Origin: a virus | Length of the DNA stretch: 33,601 nt | Virus record (IMG/VR): IMGVR_UViG_3300014720_000101 | Span: 1 to 33,601 of that record | Reading direction: 5' to 3' (one strand) | Shown: in pieces, positions 15,729 through 24,606 of the stretch | Position numbering within the stretch: position 1 is the first letter of the stretch | How the letters are laid out: each line of letters opens with the position of its first letter | Translations under genes and position numbers: made by a program | The notes under the pieces: model-generated | Databases searched by the model: none | What the model saw: the letters and a program-made list of their open reading frames with translations, nothing else | Told to the model about the DNA's origin: nothing

Positions 15729-15960
15729 AGACCTCTTTCTCGAGGTCATCTTCCTCTTGATGTACTACATGGGCTTCTCCTACCGGGAGGCCTTTGATCT
15801 GCCGATCTGGCAGCGTGAGTGGTTCATCAAGCGCATTAACAAGGAGCTAAAGGCCTCTCAGGGGCAGAGCCACGCTCCTCACGCAAACACACCTGACACT
15901 CGTGCAATGCTGGGACGTGCCCGTGCTCAGGTTCCCTCCAAGCTGAGGCGGTTCACTTAA
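15691..15960 (+). CDS. Small tail-assembly protein overlapping gp26-like gene
   Basis: An 89-residue protein (LFLEVIFLLMYYMGFSYREA, then LPIWQREWFIKRINKELK) that resembles small conserved proteins found next to gp26 in T4-like environmental phages; function unproven. The hydrophobic conserved part starts before the first ATG (15760), so initiation must be upstream. Either the TTG at 15691 is used, with GTGAGG at 15678-15683, or ribosomes enter by a +1 (or -2) shift from the gp26-like frame, for example at TTCTTTTGG (15702-15710). The position just before the tape measure fits a tail assembly chaperone. The final 25 residues are basic and flexible. Confidence 0.65.
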   Translation: MAPPSFGLTPTDKDLFLEVIFLLMYYMGFSYREAFDLPIWQREWFIKRINKELKASQGQSHAPHANTPDTRAMLGRARAQVPSKLRRFT

Positions 15961-15995
15961 TTTGGGATTTGAATAATTACGCGCAGGAGATTCGC

Positions 15996-16247
15996 ATGTC
16001 TGACAATGGATACAGGAACCTTATGCGTGCTGCTGCAAGATTTGTGCTGGGTGAGAGGACCGAGGTGAGGATCAAGGGGAGCGGCGAGAGGATCAGCGCC
16101 CTGAAGGAGGTCCTACATGCCTCCCGTGCTCTATACGAGGCGCTCGAGGGCCGCGCGCCCCTCGAAGCTGTCGTTCCCCTCATCGAGAGGAAGCACTCAG
16201 CTGCCAGAAAATTTCGCGAGGTGACAGGCCTCCAGTGGCTTCTGTGA
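15996..16247 (+). CDS. Small unknown protein before the tape measure
   Basis: An 83-residue, mostly helical, basic protein (MSDNGYRNLMRAAARFVLGE at its start). The ATG at 15996 is supported by AGGAG at 15985-15989; the longer frame from the TTG at 15969 has no SD. No family is recognised. Operon position between the gp26-like pair and the tape measure suggests a tail assembly role. Confidence 0.65.
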   Translation: MSDNGYRNLMRAAARFVLGERTEVRIKGSGERISALKEVLHASRALYEALEGRAPLEAVVPLIERKHSAARKFREVTGLQWLL

Positions 16248-16269
16248 CGCGGTGAGCCTGAGGTGCCCG

Positions 16270-16276
16270 ATACTTA
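16270..16276 (+). promoter_or_regulatory. Candidate phage promoter heptamer ATACTTA
   Basis: ATACTTA sits 28 bases before the tape measure ATG in the 57-base gap, the third intergenic copy of this heptamer at a near-constant distance from a start codon. Confidence 0.35.
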
Positions 16277-16304
16277 CAGAATGAGGCGCACCTAAAGACA
16301 GAAG

Positions 16305-19300
16305 ATGGCTGACACGAAGGAAACACAGGCACAGCTAGACCTTCAGCTGCAGATCAATCAGGTCCTGCTTGAGCGCCAGGCCCTTCTCAAGGCACAGGAG
16401 AAGTCGCTGTCTGGGCAGGTCCAGATCGCAATTGAGCTTTGCAAGGCGCTCAAGTGTGAGGGTCTCGATGAGATGGAGTCTCGCCTCAAGGGGATCACAG
16501 ACGCCCTGAATGAGACGTCTAACACTGCGGGAGGTATGGGCGCCGCTGTGCAGGGTGCCATGAATCAGGGCACGAACTCTGCAGGCCTATTTGGATCTGC
16601 GGTTAAAAAGTCAACTGACATGATGAGCTCTGCAAAGGGTGCAGCCCTCGGCCTGGGAGTTGGACTCGTAAAGGGATTTGCGAGCGCAATTGAGATTGTG
16701 ACAAACCTGGGCTCTGCTCTCGGCGGCATCCTACGAGGCCTCGGAAACCTCGCGCTGTCGATCATCGCACTGCCCTTCGACCTGCTCGGCGGGCTCATTG
16801 GGCTTGCCCAGATGGGAGGCGGCCCGTCACCCATCCTCATTGAGCTGGAGAAGATCAGAGGGCAGTTCGGATCTCTTGCCACTAACGAGGGAAAGGCGGG
16901 TGCCTCTGCCCTGAGGCAGTTTAGGAAGGAAGCGTCAGACCTCGCCGGAACAGGACTCCGTCTCAGGCGAGTGTTCGGCCCCGGCCCTGACGGTTACGCG
17001 AAGGCGCTCGCCTACAACGCTGAGCTGATGACTGCCCTCGGTGCCGCTGTGGGCAACTTTACGAGCATCATTGAGAATTCCGCACCCGAACTTGCCGTGT
17101 ACCGCAAGGGACTCGGTTTCACGGCTGAGCAGGGCGCCGCAATGCTGAAGCAGTTCCAGGCTGTTGGAAGGGATCCCGTTGATGCAATGCGTGAGTTTGG
17201 ATCCATGGCGATCAACATGGGGCAGCAGTTTGGTATAAACTCCAACTTGATCGGCAAGGACATGGCGGAGATGGCAGCCGACGTCGCGAACTTCGGAACC
17301 CTGTCTGTTCAGGAGCTAGGACAGGCATCTGTCTTCGCCCGAAAGCTGGGAATTGCTGTGAAGGAGCTCCAGGGCATCATCGGGAAGTTTGAGAACTTCG
17401 AGGACGCCGCGCAGAACTCCGCCAAGCTCGCCCAGTCATTCGGCATGAACATCGATGCGATTAAGATGATGAACGCTGCAAATCCCGCGGAGCAGCTCTC
17501 AATGCTGCAGAAGTCCTTCAAGGAGACTGGGCGCTCGGTCGACCAGATGACCCGAGCGGAGCTCAAACTGCTAGCGTCTCAGACAGGACTCTCTGAGGAG
17601 GCTGCGAAGCTCGCGTTTAGCCAACGCGGCCTGTCGATGTCCTACGATGACATTCAGAAGGCGGGCGATAAGTCCAACAAGAAGCAGCTGACCCAGGTGG
17701 AGGTGATGAAGCGACTCGCCGACAACATTGAGCGCGTGTTTGGCAGCGGCGGCAGCCAGTTCAAGTCCTTCTTCGACGCGTTCGTCCAAGGCTTCTCCCG
17801 AGGCATCCTGCGGACCAAGGAGTTCCGGGACGTGATGAGAGCGATTCGAAGGTCACTTCGCGAGGTGTTCTGGGCCGGCGTCGAGGTGGGAAAGATGTTC
17901 GTGAAGATGTTCCCAGGCATCAAGGACATGCTAAAGGGTCTCGCCGATCTCTTTAGCCCAGAAAGATTTGGGAGGCTGATGGACAACGTTAAGGCAATGT
18001 TCGCAGACTTCTTCAGTGACCTGAACACAGATCCAAAGGCAGGGGTCAAAAAGTTTATAGCGAGATTCAAGGCCGCCTTCACAGAATTTTTTAGAAGCGG
18101 AGGCACTGGCGCTTCTGAGATAATGAGCGGTGCGAAGGCGTTTGGGACCGCAATTTTTGAAATTTTTAAGGCCCTTCTTCCCATTGCTGCCGATGGGTTT
18201 GTCTCAATTGTTGAGACCCTTACCGAGATTCTCAGAAGTCCTCCTAAGTTTGACTCTGCCGTCGGAGAAATGCTTAGCAAGCTTGCCGACTCGATCTCTG
18301 ATCTTCTCGTCGCCCTCTGGACCAGAATACAGCCCTCGCTAAAGGAGCTGTTTAAGGTCCTGTTTGAAAAAACAAGCCCGTTCCTCATAGAGGCAGGTAA
18401 AGGACTGCTCGAGATTGTCATTGGAAGGATGATAATTCAGGGAGTCGCGTCTGCTATCACAGGCGCAGTCACTGGGTTTATCACAAAACAGATCGGAGCG
18501 CTCTTTGGAGGCGCCGCCGTCGAGGGCGCCGCATCGACAGGCCTTATGGCATCGATCAAAGGAGGATTTACAAAGGCGTCAGCAAAGATTGGAGAGCTTG
18601 GCGCTAGACTTGCTGGCGTTCTTCCCACAGGTTTAACTAAAGGACTGACTAGAGTGACTTCAGCGATAGCAACGTGGCCTGTTGCTATCGCTATTGCCAT
18701 AGGCTCAATAGGAATGAGCGTCTCAGAGCTCGCTGACACTCTTGGCCCTGATCTCCAGCAGAGGTTTGGCAAGACTGCAATGCAGGCGGGAATTAGCGTC
18801 GCGTCAATCATTGACGCAATAACTCTAGGTCTTTTGCCAGACCCAGCTGTTAAGGCAATCGCAGAGTTTGGCGCAAAGATCTATCAATCGATTGAGCATT
18901 TCCTTATTAAAGACTTAGGATTAGACAGTGTTGTTGAGACGGCGAAGTCCTACATTGACAGCTTTTTCAATCTCTTCAAAGGCATCGGAGACGTTTTGAG
19001 CGGAATATTCTCTCTGGACGTTGAAAAAGTGAGGAAGGGATTTCATGAAATACTTGATGGCATTATCAGTTCCATACAGACTTCAATTACAGACTTGCCC
19101 GCAATGCTTATGGATTTAGGGCTTTCAATTCTTGAGGGAATCATTTGGGGAATTACACAGGTTGTCCTGTGGATCGCAACCGACGGCGCAAAAATGTTTA
19201 TGAACGCTCTTTTTGGTTTAGGTACTGGGCTAGTGGGTTTTGGCGGATTTCTTGTGGATGTTGTTGTAGACGGTTTCGGTGCACTGTTCTCAGCTATAAA

Positions 19301-20558
19301 GTCTTTTTTTACAGATGAGTCATACAGACAGGATCTGTGGGAATCAGCAAAGAATTTTGGTTCTGATCTCATTGACGGAATTGTGTCAAGATTTAGTTCA
19401 TTCCTTGAAAAGACAAATAAAATATTTGATGACGCATGGAAGAGCTTCAAAGACTACTGGCAGATATCATCACCTAGCAAATTGATGGGCGAGCTGGGTC
19501 AAGCGCTGCTCGACGGTGTGATGGGAGCATTTGGCATCTTCCCAGATGATTTCCTAGAAGTCGGAAAGAAAGCCTGGGACTTTATAAAAGACCTGTTTAA
19601 CTCGTCTTCACTTGAAGAGTTTGGCGGAAAAATTATCGATGGAATCATGACGCTTGTGCTTGACTGGCCGCTGAGGCTGCTTTCTGTCGCAATGTCCGCG
19701 TGGAGCGCGATCTCTGCGTATTTCAGCGTCGACAAGCTCATGGCACTAGGCTCCTCAATTGTCGAAGGAATAGTGATAGGACTTTCTGCTCTCAAGGACA
19801 GGGTCCTGGAAAGTGTCTCTGGAGCGTGGACAGGAGTCAAGGAATTTTTTGGTTGGAATTCACCTGCAACTGAGGGCGTTGGTCTAGGAGAGGGAATAGT
19901 CGACGGCGTGTCTAATGGGCTCTCTAGCCTCATGCCAAGAATGCTCGAGGCGTTTAACTCAGCCTTCAGCCTCATCATTGAGGGAGCGCAAGCGAGCATC
20001 ATGAGCATCATTGACTCATTTACTGTGGGAATTCAAAGCATCTCTGAGATCATCACCAGCTCCGGCATTATTGACTCAATCACTGACATATTGGAGGGAA
20101 TTGCTTCAACTTTTGTGAGCTCATTCACAGACGCGTTTACTGGTGTAATTAATGCTGTGTCTGTGGGAATGACTTCTCTCCAGGCCGCGTTGCAGGCTGC
20201 GCCTCTCACTGCAGACAATCTACTGACAAGCATTTCAGGAATCGGTGCGGTCTTTGACATGTTCTCAGAGTTTCCTGATAATATTGTGTCAAGAATTAGG
20301 GGCGCAAGCAATGCGTTCAACGAGATCTCTGAGTTTATGATTCGTGCGGGCTCCGATCCTGGACTTGCGACTGTGATTCAGCTCAGCAATGCTCTTACGG
20401 GAGACGGTCGAGTTACTGTCGAGCATGAGAACGTGCAGATTAACGTCAATATTACTGTGAAGATGAGCGCTGAGCAGGTTGCTGCAGGCATACTAAGCAT
20501 TAACAACACGACAAATTTGCCAACCAAGAGATTTGCTGTTGACACATCGAGGGCGTGA
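16305..20558 (+). CDS. Tail tape measure protein
   Basis: A 1417-residue tape measure protein, the longest gene of the window, which sets tail length and is ejected with the DNA. The N-terminus is a charged coiled coil (about 1-75). A Gly/Ala/Leu-rich hydrophobic stretch at about 115-175 is a likely membrane-insertion segment. Long helical regions follow. The C-terminal half has more hydrophobic blocks and repeated amphipathic units with W...(N/I)SP motifs, such as YWQISSPSKLMGELGQALLD and FFGWNSPATEGVGLGEGIVD, characteristic of tape measures. At about 1.5 angstroms per residue it predicts a tail of roughly 200 nm, much longer than T4 (gp29, 590 aa). The stop shares a base with the next ATG. 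Confidence 0.93.
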   Translation: MADTKETQAQLDLQLQINQVLLERQALLKAQEKSLSGQVQIAIELCKALKCEGLDEMESRLKGITDALNETSNTAGGMGAAVQGAMNQGTNSAGLFGSAVKKSTDMMSSAKGAALGLGVGLVKGFASAIEIVTNLGSALGGILRGLGNLALSIIALPFDLLGGLIGLAQMGGGPSPILIELEKIRGQFGSLATNEGKAGASALRQFRKEASDLAGTGLRLRRVFGPGPDGYAKALAYNAELMTALGAAVGNFTSIIENSAPELAVYRKGLGFTAEQGAAMLKQFQAVGRDPVDAMREFGSMAINMGQQFGINSNLIGKDMAEMAADVANFGTLSVQELGQASVFARKLGIAVKELQGIIGKFENFEDAAQNSAKLAQSFGMNIDAIKMMNAANPAEQLSMLQKSFKETGRSVDQMTRAELKLLASQTGLSEEAAKLAFSQRGLSMSYDDIQKAGDKSNKKQLTQVEVMKRLADNIERVFGSGGSQFKSFFDAFVQGFSRGILRTKEFRDVMRAIRRSLREVFWAGVEVGKMFVKMFPGIKDMLKGLADLFSPERFGRLMDNVKAMFADFFSDLNTDPKAGVKKFIARFKAAFTEFFRSGGTGASEIMSGAKAFGTAIFEIFKALLPIAADGFVSIVETLTEILRSPPKFDSAVGEMLSKLADSISDLLVALWTRIQPSLKELFKVLFEKTSPFLIEAGKGLLEIVIGRMIIQGVASAITGAVTGFITKQIGALFGGAAVEGAASTGLMASIKGGFTKASAKIGELGARLAGVLPTGLTKGLTRVTSAIATWPVAIAIAIGSIGMSVSELADTLGPDLQQRFGKTAMQAGISVASIIDAITLGLLPDPAVKAIAEFGAKIYQSIEHFLIKDLGLDSVVETAKSYIDSFFNLFKGIGDVLSGIFSLDVEKVRKGFHEILDGIISSIQTSITDLPAMLMDLGLSILEGIIWGITQVVLWIATDGAKMFMNALFGLGTGLVGFGGFLVDVVVDGFGALFSAIKSFFTDESYRQDLWESAKNFGSDLIDGIVSRFSSFLEKTNKIFDDAWKSFKDYWQISSPSKLMGELGQALLDGVMGAFGIFPDDFLEVGKKAWDFIKDLFNSSSLEEFGGKIIDGIMTLVLDWPLRLLSVAMSAWSAISAYFSVDKLMALGSSIVEGIVIGLSALKDRVLESVSGAWTGVKEFFGWNSPATEGVGLGEGIVDGVSNGLSSLMPRMLEAFNSAFSLIIEGAQASIMSIIDSFTVGIQSISEIITSSGIIDSITDILEGIASTFVSSFTDAFTGVINAVSVGMTSLQAALQAAPLTADNLLTSISGIGAVFDMFSEFPDNIVSRIRGASNAFNEISEFMIRAGSDPGLATVIQLSNALTGDGRVTVEHENVQINVNITVKMSAEQVAAGILSINNTTNLPTKRFAVDTSRA

Positions 20559-20815
20559 TGACAGAACAGAAAAACAAGAGTCCCGCATTTGAGAGATTTC
20601 TCTCTTCACGACGCCACGATCCTATCTCTAAGCTTTTTTTTGACACCGTCGAGGGCGTCGAGGAGGATGCTAAAGAGCAGCTGATCACAACACAGCAGAA
20701 GATTATGCGTGCTTCTGATCTTCTGGAGGACGCCCTTAAAAAGATACTTAGCACCGAGCAGGGACGAAATCAGTTTGTTGAGGAAATGAGCAAGAGGAAG
20801 GGCACTGACCGTTGA
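20558..20815 (+). CDS. Small unknown protein between tape measure and baseplate genes
   Basis: An 85-residue, highly charged, probably helical protein (AFERFLSSRRHDPISKLFFD, then EDAKEQLITTQQKIM). The ATG at 20558 overlaps the tape measure stop by one base (TGATG), and its own stop overlaps the TTG start of the next gene, so it is embedded in the tail operon. No family is recognised. A baseplate or tape measure chaperone role is inferred from position only. Confidence 0.65.
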   Translation: MTEQKNKSPAFERFLSSRRHDPISKLFFDTVEGVEEDAKEQLITTQQKIMRASDLLEDALKKILSTEQGRNQFVEEMSKRKGTDR

Positions 20816-23800
20816 CAAGTCAAATTGGCACTCCTGATTCAGCAGCGGTCTCAAGCGCCGCAGACACAGCCGCGTCTGTTAAGTCAACAAATGAGACAGG
20901 GTACAGCATCGGAGTCGATCCTGAGTCTCTCTACAATCCTGGATTTCCAAGCTCAGGAGACGCAGATCAGCGGGAGGGTCTCTTAAGAACCTACTCAGAC
21001 CACGACATTTCGAACGCAGCAAAATCAACTCTAGGGAGCTACCTCAGCAACGCGTCAAGAGGCGCGGTCTACAGGTCTGGCCCAAACAAATTTCAGATTC
21101 CAGCCGAATCCGCTGATCTTCAAGGCACGGGTCTAACTGTTAACACAGGTCTCTCCTCAAGAACAGATCCGCAGACAGCGAGATCTCAAGTCGAGTCTGC
21201 AGGAACCACAATTGGAACATTTCTTGATCTAGCAAAAGCATACCAGCCTGACGCTGCAGATAGATTTAACAGCACAAAGGACTCACAGTACGCATCCAGG
21301 CAAAATCCCTTCACGGAGACAGACATAAAGAAGGTGGGCTCTCCAGAGCGGTCAAAGGGCTTAGACGGAAACTCTCTCTTGACCAATATTGTGCCCGTAG
21401 GACGCGCCGCCAGTGTGGACCTGGGAGCACCCACAGTGGGAGACGTTCCTCCAACTGCGCCCACTGTTCAAAAGAAAATATCCGCAGTGCTTTCACAGAA
21501 TCGATTTAATCCAATAGAGCGCGCTTTTATTCAGGATCACACCAGAAAGTCAATGGGCTACACAGTCCAGAAAAGAATGGGTTCATATATTCCCACAGAG
21601 GAAGCGCCTGAGGTCTCTGAGGACCGCCTCAAGAAGGTGGGCCTTCACCTGATGATAAGGTCGACCGGACACGGCATTCCTGGTGTCGACCTCCTCGACT
21701 CGACCAACGACATGACTGCGATGAATAATCTCGCACCCTTGCTTCCCACTCTGAGCCAGTTTTCGGGACTACCTGTAATAGACACAGTCAATTTGCGTGC
21801 AGGAAATGTCCCTGTGACAGATTCAGACGGAGATATGCGGGATTTCTCTAGGGCGGAGTACACAAATCCTGAGAATCCTGAGTGGAGCGTCTTTGCCAAC
21901 AAGTCGTACGGCGTCCTCAACTCTCATATTGAGCCTTTTGATGGCCCACTTCCCATTGGCACTCTAACAACCACAGTTGCAGGAATTCTCGCTATAGTGG
22001 GATTCTCAGCCCTAATCGGAGGTATAGGACTCCTATTTAACACTGGAAATATTCCAGGGCAGAGACAACAGTTCAACTATTCAAATCCAATCGATCTCAG
22101 ACTCGGCAGGAGAGGAAAAAAGAACGATGATCTCGCTGCAGAGTTCTTCCTTGAGCTCTTTGGAATTCCAAAGACAGATCACAATTGGGGAGAGTGCGTA
22201 TTTGCAGGAATTGGAGCGTTCTTTGGTCTCTCACAGAGCCCAGGTGCAGGAATTACACTTGAATCTGTGCTTGAAAGCGCTTTCAATATAGCAATGGCAC
22301 CCGGGTACTACGCAGTCGTGATCAGGAATGCGATACGTGACACAGAGCAGATAGTTGAGAGCATTGAGAATTTCGGCTCCAATTTTGCAAGTGAGAACAT
22401 TGTCAAGGCAATATCTGACTTTTTTAAGATCGTAGAGGCAATAACCTCCTCAGCAATTTACAAGTTCCTGATAGCGATGGTTCGACTGGGCAATCAGGTG
22501 CTGAACTCGAACATTACGCCACATTTTGGAAGCACTCCTATTGTCGACGATATTGTGTACAACGGCGCCACCAGGCAGATGAAATCTAGGATTGTGAAGT
22601 ACGATAATAACGCTGATGTGCACGACATAGGCAGAACAAATCCCGGTGCACTTGCTTGGAAGCACTCGTCGCCAGGATCACGCTATCTCGCGCCCGAGTC
22701 ATTCCTGCGAGCGCTCGACAGCTATCGATCAGCAGCAGGCGGCAACGCTGTTTCTTACAGCGCGTCCTGGAAAAATGCCGCATTCAGGCCGGGAGAGCCA
22801 ATTCCAAATTTGCAGAGTGGAAAGTCATCATCAGCTCGATCAGAGAATAAAAATCGACTGCCAGAAGAGTATGTGAGAGAGATAGAGGACACACTTGAGT
22901 CTGAGTATCTTCCCTTCTACTTTCAAGACCTAAGAACAAATGAGATTATTGCATTTCATGGATTTTTGTCAGACCTGTCAGACGGGTTCTCAGCCAATTA
23001 TAACAATACGTCTGGCTATGGTAGAATTGATGAGGTGATGGTCTACTCCAGCACAAAGAGGTCTATCTCTCTTGAGTTTATTGTTGCAGCCACCTCAAAA
23101 GAAGATCTCGATGTGATGTACTGGAATATCAATAAGCTTGTCACAATGTTGTATCCCCAGTTCTCGAGGGGCAGAACAATGGTGAATGGCATAGACAGGT
23201 TTATTCAGCCTTTCTCCCAGATTCCCACTGCTTCTCCGATGATAAGGCTTAGAGTGGGTGATATTGTCAAAGGAAACTACTCAAAATTTGGAATTGCTCG
23301 TCTGTTTGGCCTGGGTCAAGATCCTGAATACTTCAATATGGACAGGACAAAGGACAGGTCTCCCCCACCTACTCCCCCGCCCTCAGATGAGCTTCGAAGC
23401 CGCGCCGATCAATACGCCGAGACTCAGATAAACAACAGAATAAGCGCGGGATGGCAGCCAGGTGATGTTGTCAGTCTAGCTGATATACCAGAGGGTTACC
23501 TTCCGAGGAACGCGGCAGGACTCACAGCAGTCATAACTAGCCCCGACATCATTGCACCTCCAGAGGCACAGGCTGTTCACTATCTTGGAACTTCTCCTGA
23601 TGTTACCATTCAAAGAGTCGTGACTGACAGCACTGCGATTCCTTCTTCATCACCTCGACCAACAGGCGGTGCTGCAGGTGCGGCATCGAGGCGACGTCGT
23701 GGCAGGCGCGCACCTCCTGCTATTGATATGAATTTTGACGTAAACTATCTTGTAAGCGTCAATGAGTCATTCAGGTTAATTGACAACCCTGAGTATGCGT

Positions 23801-24306
23801 ATCATCAGGTAAGCATAGCTCAAATTGAGACAACAGGCCCAACAATTGAGAGACTACGTGAGTCATTTCGAGACCAGTTTATTGCTGCGAATTCATCACC
23901 TGCAGCTGCCTCACCCTCTGCAGTCGGACCTCCCAACGATCAAGCTTTACATGACTTCTTGAGCTCAGAGAACAATCCAATAATTAGATCATTTGAGTCC
24001 ACACGGGGCAGAGGACTTGCAGGTTTTATAACTGATATGAAATTTAACTGGCAGGAATCGACATGGGAGACATCATATGGGCAGAAGGCGCCAAAGATGA
24101 TAAAAATTTCTATGACATTCAACCCAATCCACGACATTCCCATGGGTCTTGACTCTGACGGCATGATGAGGAGTGTTGCATACAATGTCGGATCTTACTC
24201 AAACTCTGTGGGAAGAGACGCTTATGAGAACACGCAGGACGTTATTGCACGAATTGCCTCTACTAGCTCTGAGGCACTATCGGGTGATGAAGTCGAGCCA
24301 GGGTGA
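20812..24306 (+). CDS. Large baseplate structural protein (1164 aa)
   Basis: A 1164-residue structural protein directly after the tape measure, where hub and baseplate genes are expected. The first 350 residues are Ser/Thr/Gly-rich and probably extended. A hydrophobic stretch at about 382-407 (TTTVAGILAIVGFSALIGGI) and another helix near 545 are unusual for a baseplate subunit. The best defined domain is at about 700-830: YLPFYFQDLRTNEIIAFHGF, then YGRIDEVMVYSSTKRSISLE, AATSKEDLDVMYWNINKL and MVNGIDRF. A Pro-rich linker (PPPTPPP, near 850) precedes a basic SRRRRGRR segment and a final domain ending with MKISMTFNPIHDIP-like sequence. The start is a TTG at 20812 overlapping the previous stop; the first in-frame ATG lies far downstream. 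No exact T4 equivalent is assigned. Confidence 0.7.
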   Translation: MTSQIGTPDSAAVSSAADTAASVKSTNETGYSIGVDPESLYNPGFPSSGDADQREGLLRTYSDHDISNAAKSTLGSYLSNASRGAVYRSGPNKFQIPAESADLQGTGLTVNTGLSSRTDPQTARSQVESAGTTIGTFLDLAKAYQPDAADRFNSTKDSQYASRQNPFTETDIKKVGSPERSKGLDGNSLLTNIVPVGRAASVDLGAPTVGDVPPTAPTVQKKISAVLSQNRFNPIERAFIQDHTRKSMGYTVQKRMGSYIPTEEAPEVSEDRLKKVGLHLMIRSTGHGIPGVDLLDSTNDMTAMNNLAPLLPTLSQFSGLPVIDTVNLRAGNVPVTDSDGDMRDFSRAEYTNPENPEWSVFANKSYGVLNSHIEPFDGPLPIGTLTTTVAGILAIVGFSALIGGIGLLFNTGNIPGQRQQFNYSNPIDLRLGRRGKKNDDLAAEFFLELFGIPKTDHNWGECVFAGIGAFFGLSQSPGAGITLESVLESAFNIAMAPGYYAVVIRNAIRDTEQIVESIENFGSNFASENIVKAISDFFKIVEAITSSAIYKFLIAMVRLGNQVLNSNITPHFGSTPIVDDIVYNGATRQMKSRIVKYDNNADVHDIGRTNPGALAWKHSSPGSRYLAPESFLRALDSYRSAAGGNAVSYSASWKNAAFRPGEPIPNLQSGKSSSARSENKNRLPEEYVREIEDTLESEYLPFYFQDLRTNEIIAFHGFLSDLSDGFSANYNNTSGYGRIDEVMVYSSTKRSISLEFIVAATSKEDLDVMYWNINKLVTMLYPQFSRGRTMVNGIDRFIQPFSQIPTASPMIRLRVGDIVKGNYSKFGIARLFGLGQDPEYFNMDRTKDRSPPPTPPPSDELRSRADQYAETQINNRISAGWQPGDVVSLADIPEGYLPRNAAGLTAVITSPDIIAPPEAQAVHYLGTSPDVTIQRVVTDSTAIPSSSPRPTGGAAGAASRRRRGRRAPPAIDMNFDVNYLVSVNESFRLIDNPEYAYHQVSIAQIETTGPTIERLRESFRDQFIAANSSPAAASPSAVGPPNDQALHDFLSSENNPIIRSFESTRGRGLAGFITDMKFNWQESTWETSYGQKAPKMIKISMTFNPIHDIPMGLDSDGMMRSVAYNVGSYSNSVGRDAYENTQDVIARIASTSSEALSGDEVEPG

Positions 24307-24312
24307 TAGAGC

Positions 24313-24606
24313 ATGGCACTAGGCAGATATGATAATGTCACAAAAATTTTAGGTGGGCGTCAGTATGGCACCACGCGCTCGCACGTGAGCATCCGTCAGG
24401 CAGTCGAGAATGGCACAATCAGTGTCAAGGAACACATTCTTCAGGAGAATGAGCGTCTTGATATACTCGCTGGAAAGTCATATGGAAACTCTCGCCTGTG
24501 GTGGATTATAGCAGCAGCAAGCGGCATTGGCTGGTGTATGCAGGTGCCTCCTGGGACTAGTATAATGATACCCACAGATCTCACTCAGGTGAGAAGGTTC
24601 TTGTGA
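24313..24606 (+). CDS. LysM-domain baseplate protein (gp53 / tail protein X type)
   Basis: A 97-residue protein with a LysM-like domain at about 38-92: VKEHILQENERLDILAGKSY, then WWIIAAASGIG, VPPGTSIMIPTDL. This is the pattern 'v.eGErLD.iA..yyGd..lWwiIa..N.i....ia.Gt.l.iP' of phage tail LysM proteins such as gpX and the LysM domain of T4 gp53, which bind peptidoglycan or link hub and wedges. The N-terminal 35 residues are basic and flexible. Its stop overlaps the GTG start of the next gene, so the two are coupled. Exact T4 counterpart is uncertain. Confidence 0.78.
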   Translation: MALGRYDNVTKILGGRQYGTTRSHVSIRQAVENGTISVKEHILQENERLDILAGKSYGNSRLWWIIAAASGIGWCMQVPPGTSIMIPTDLTQVRRFL

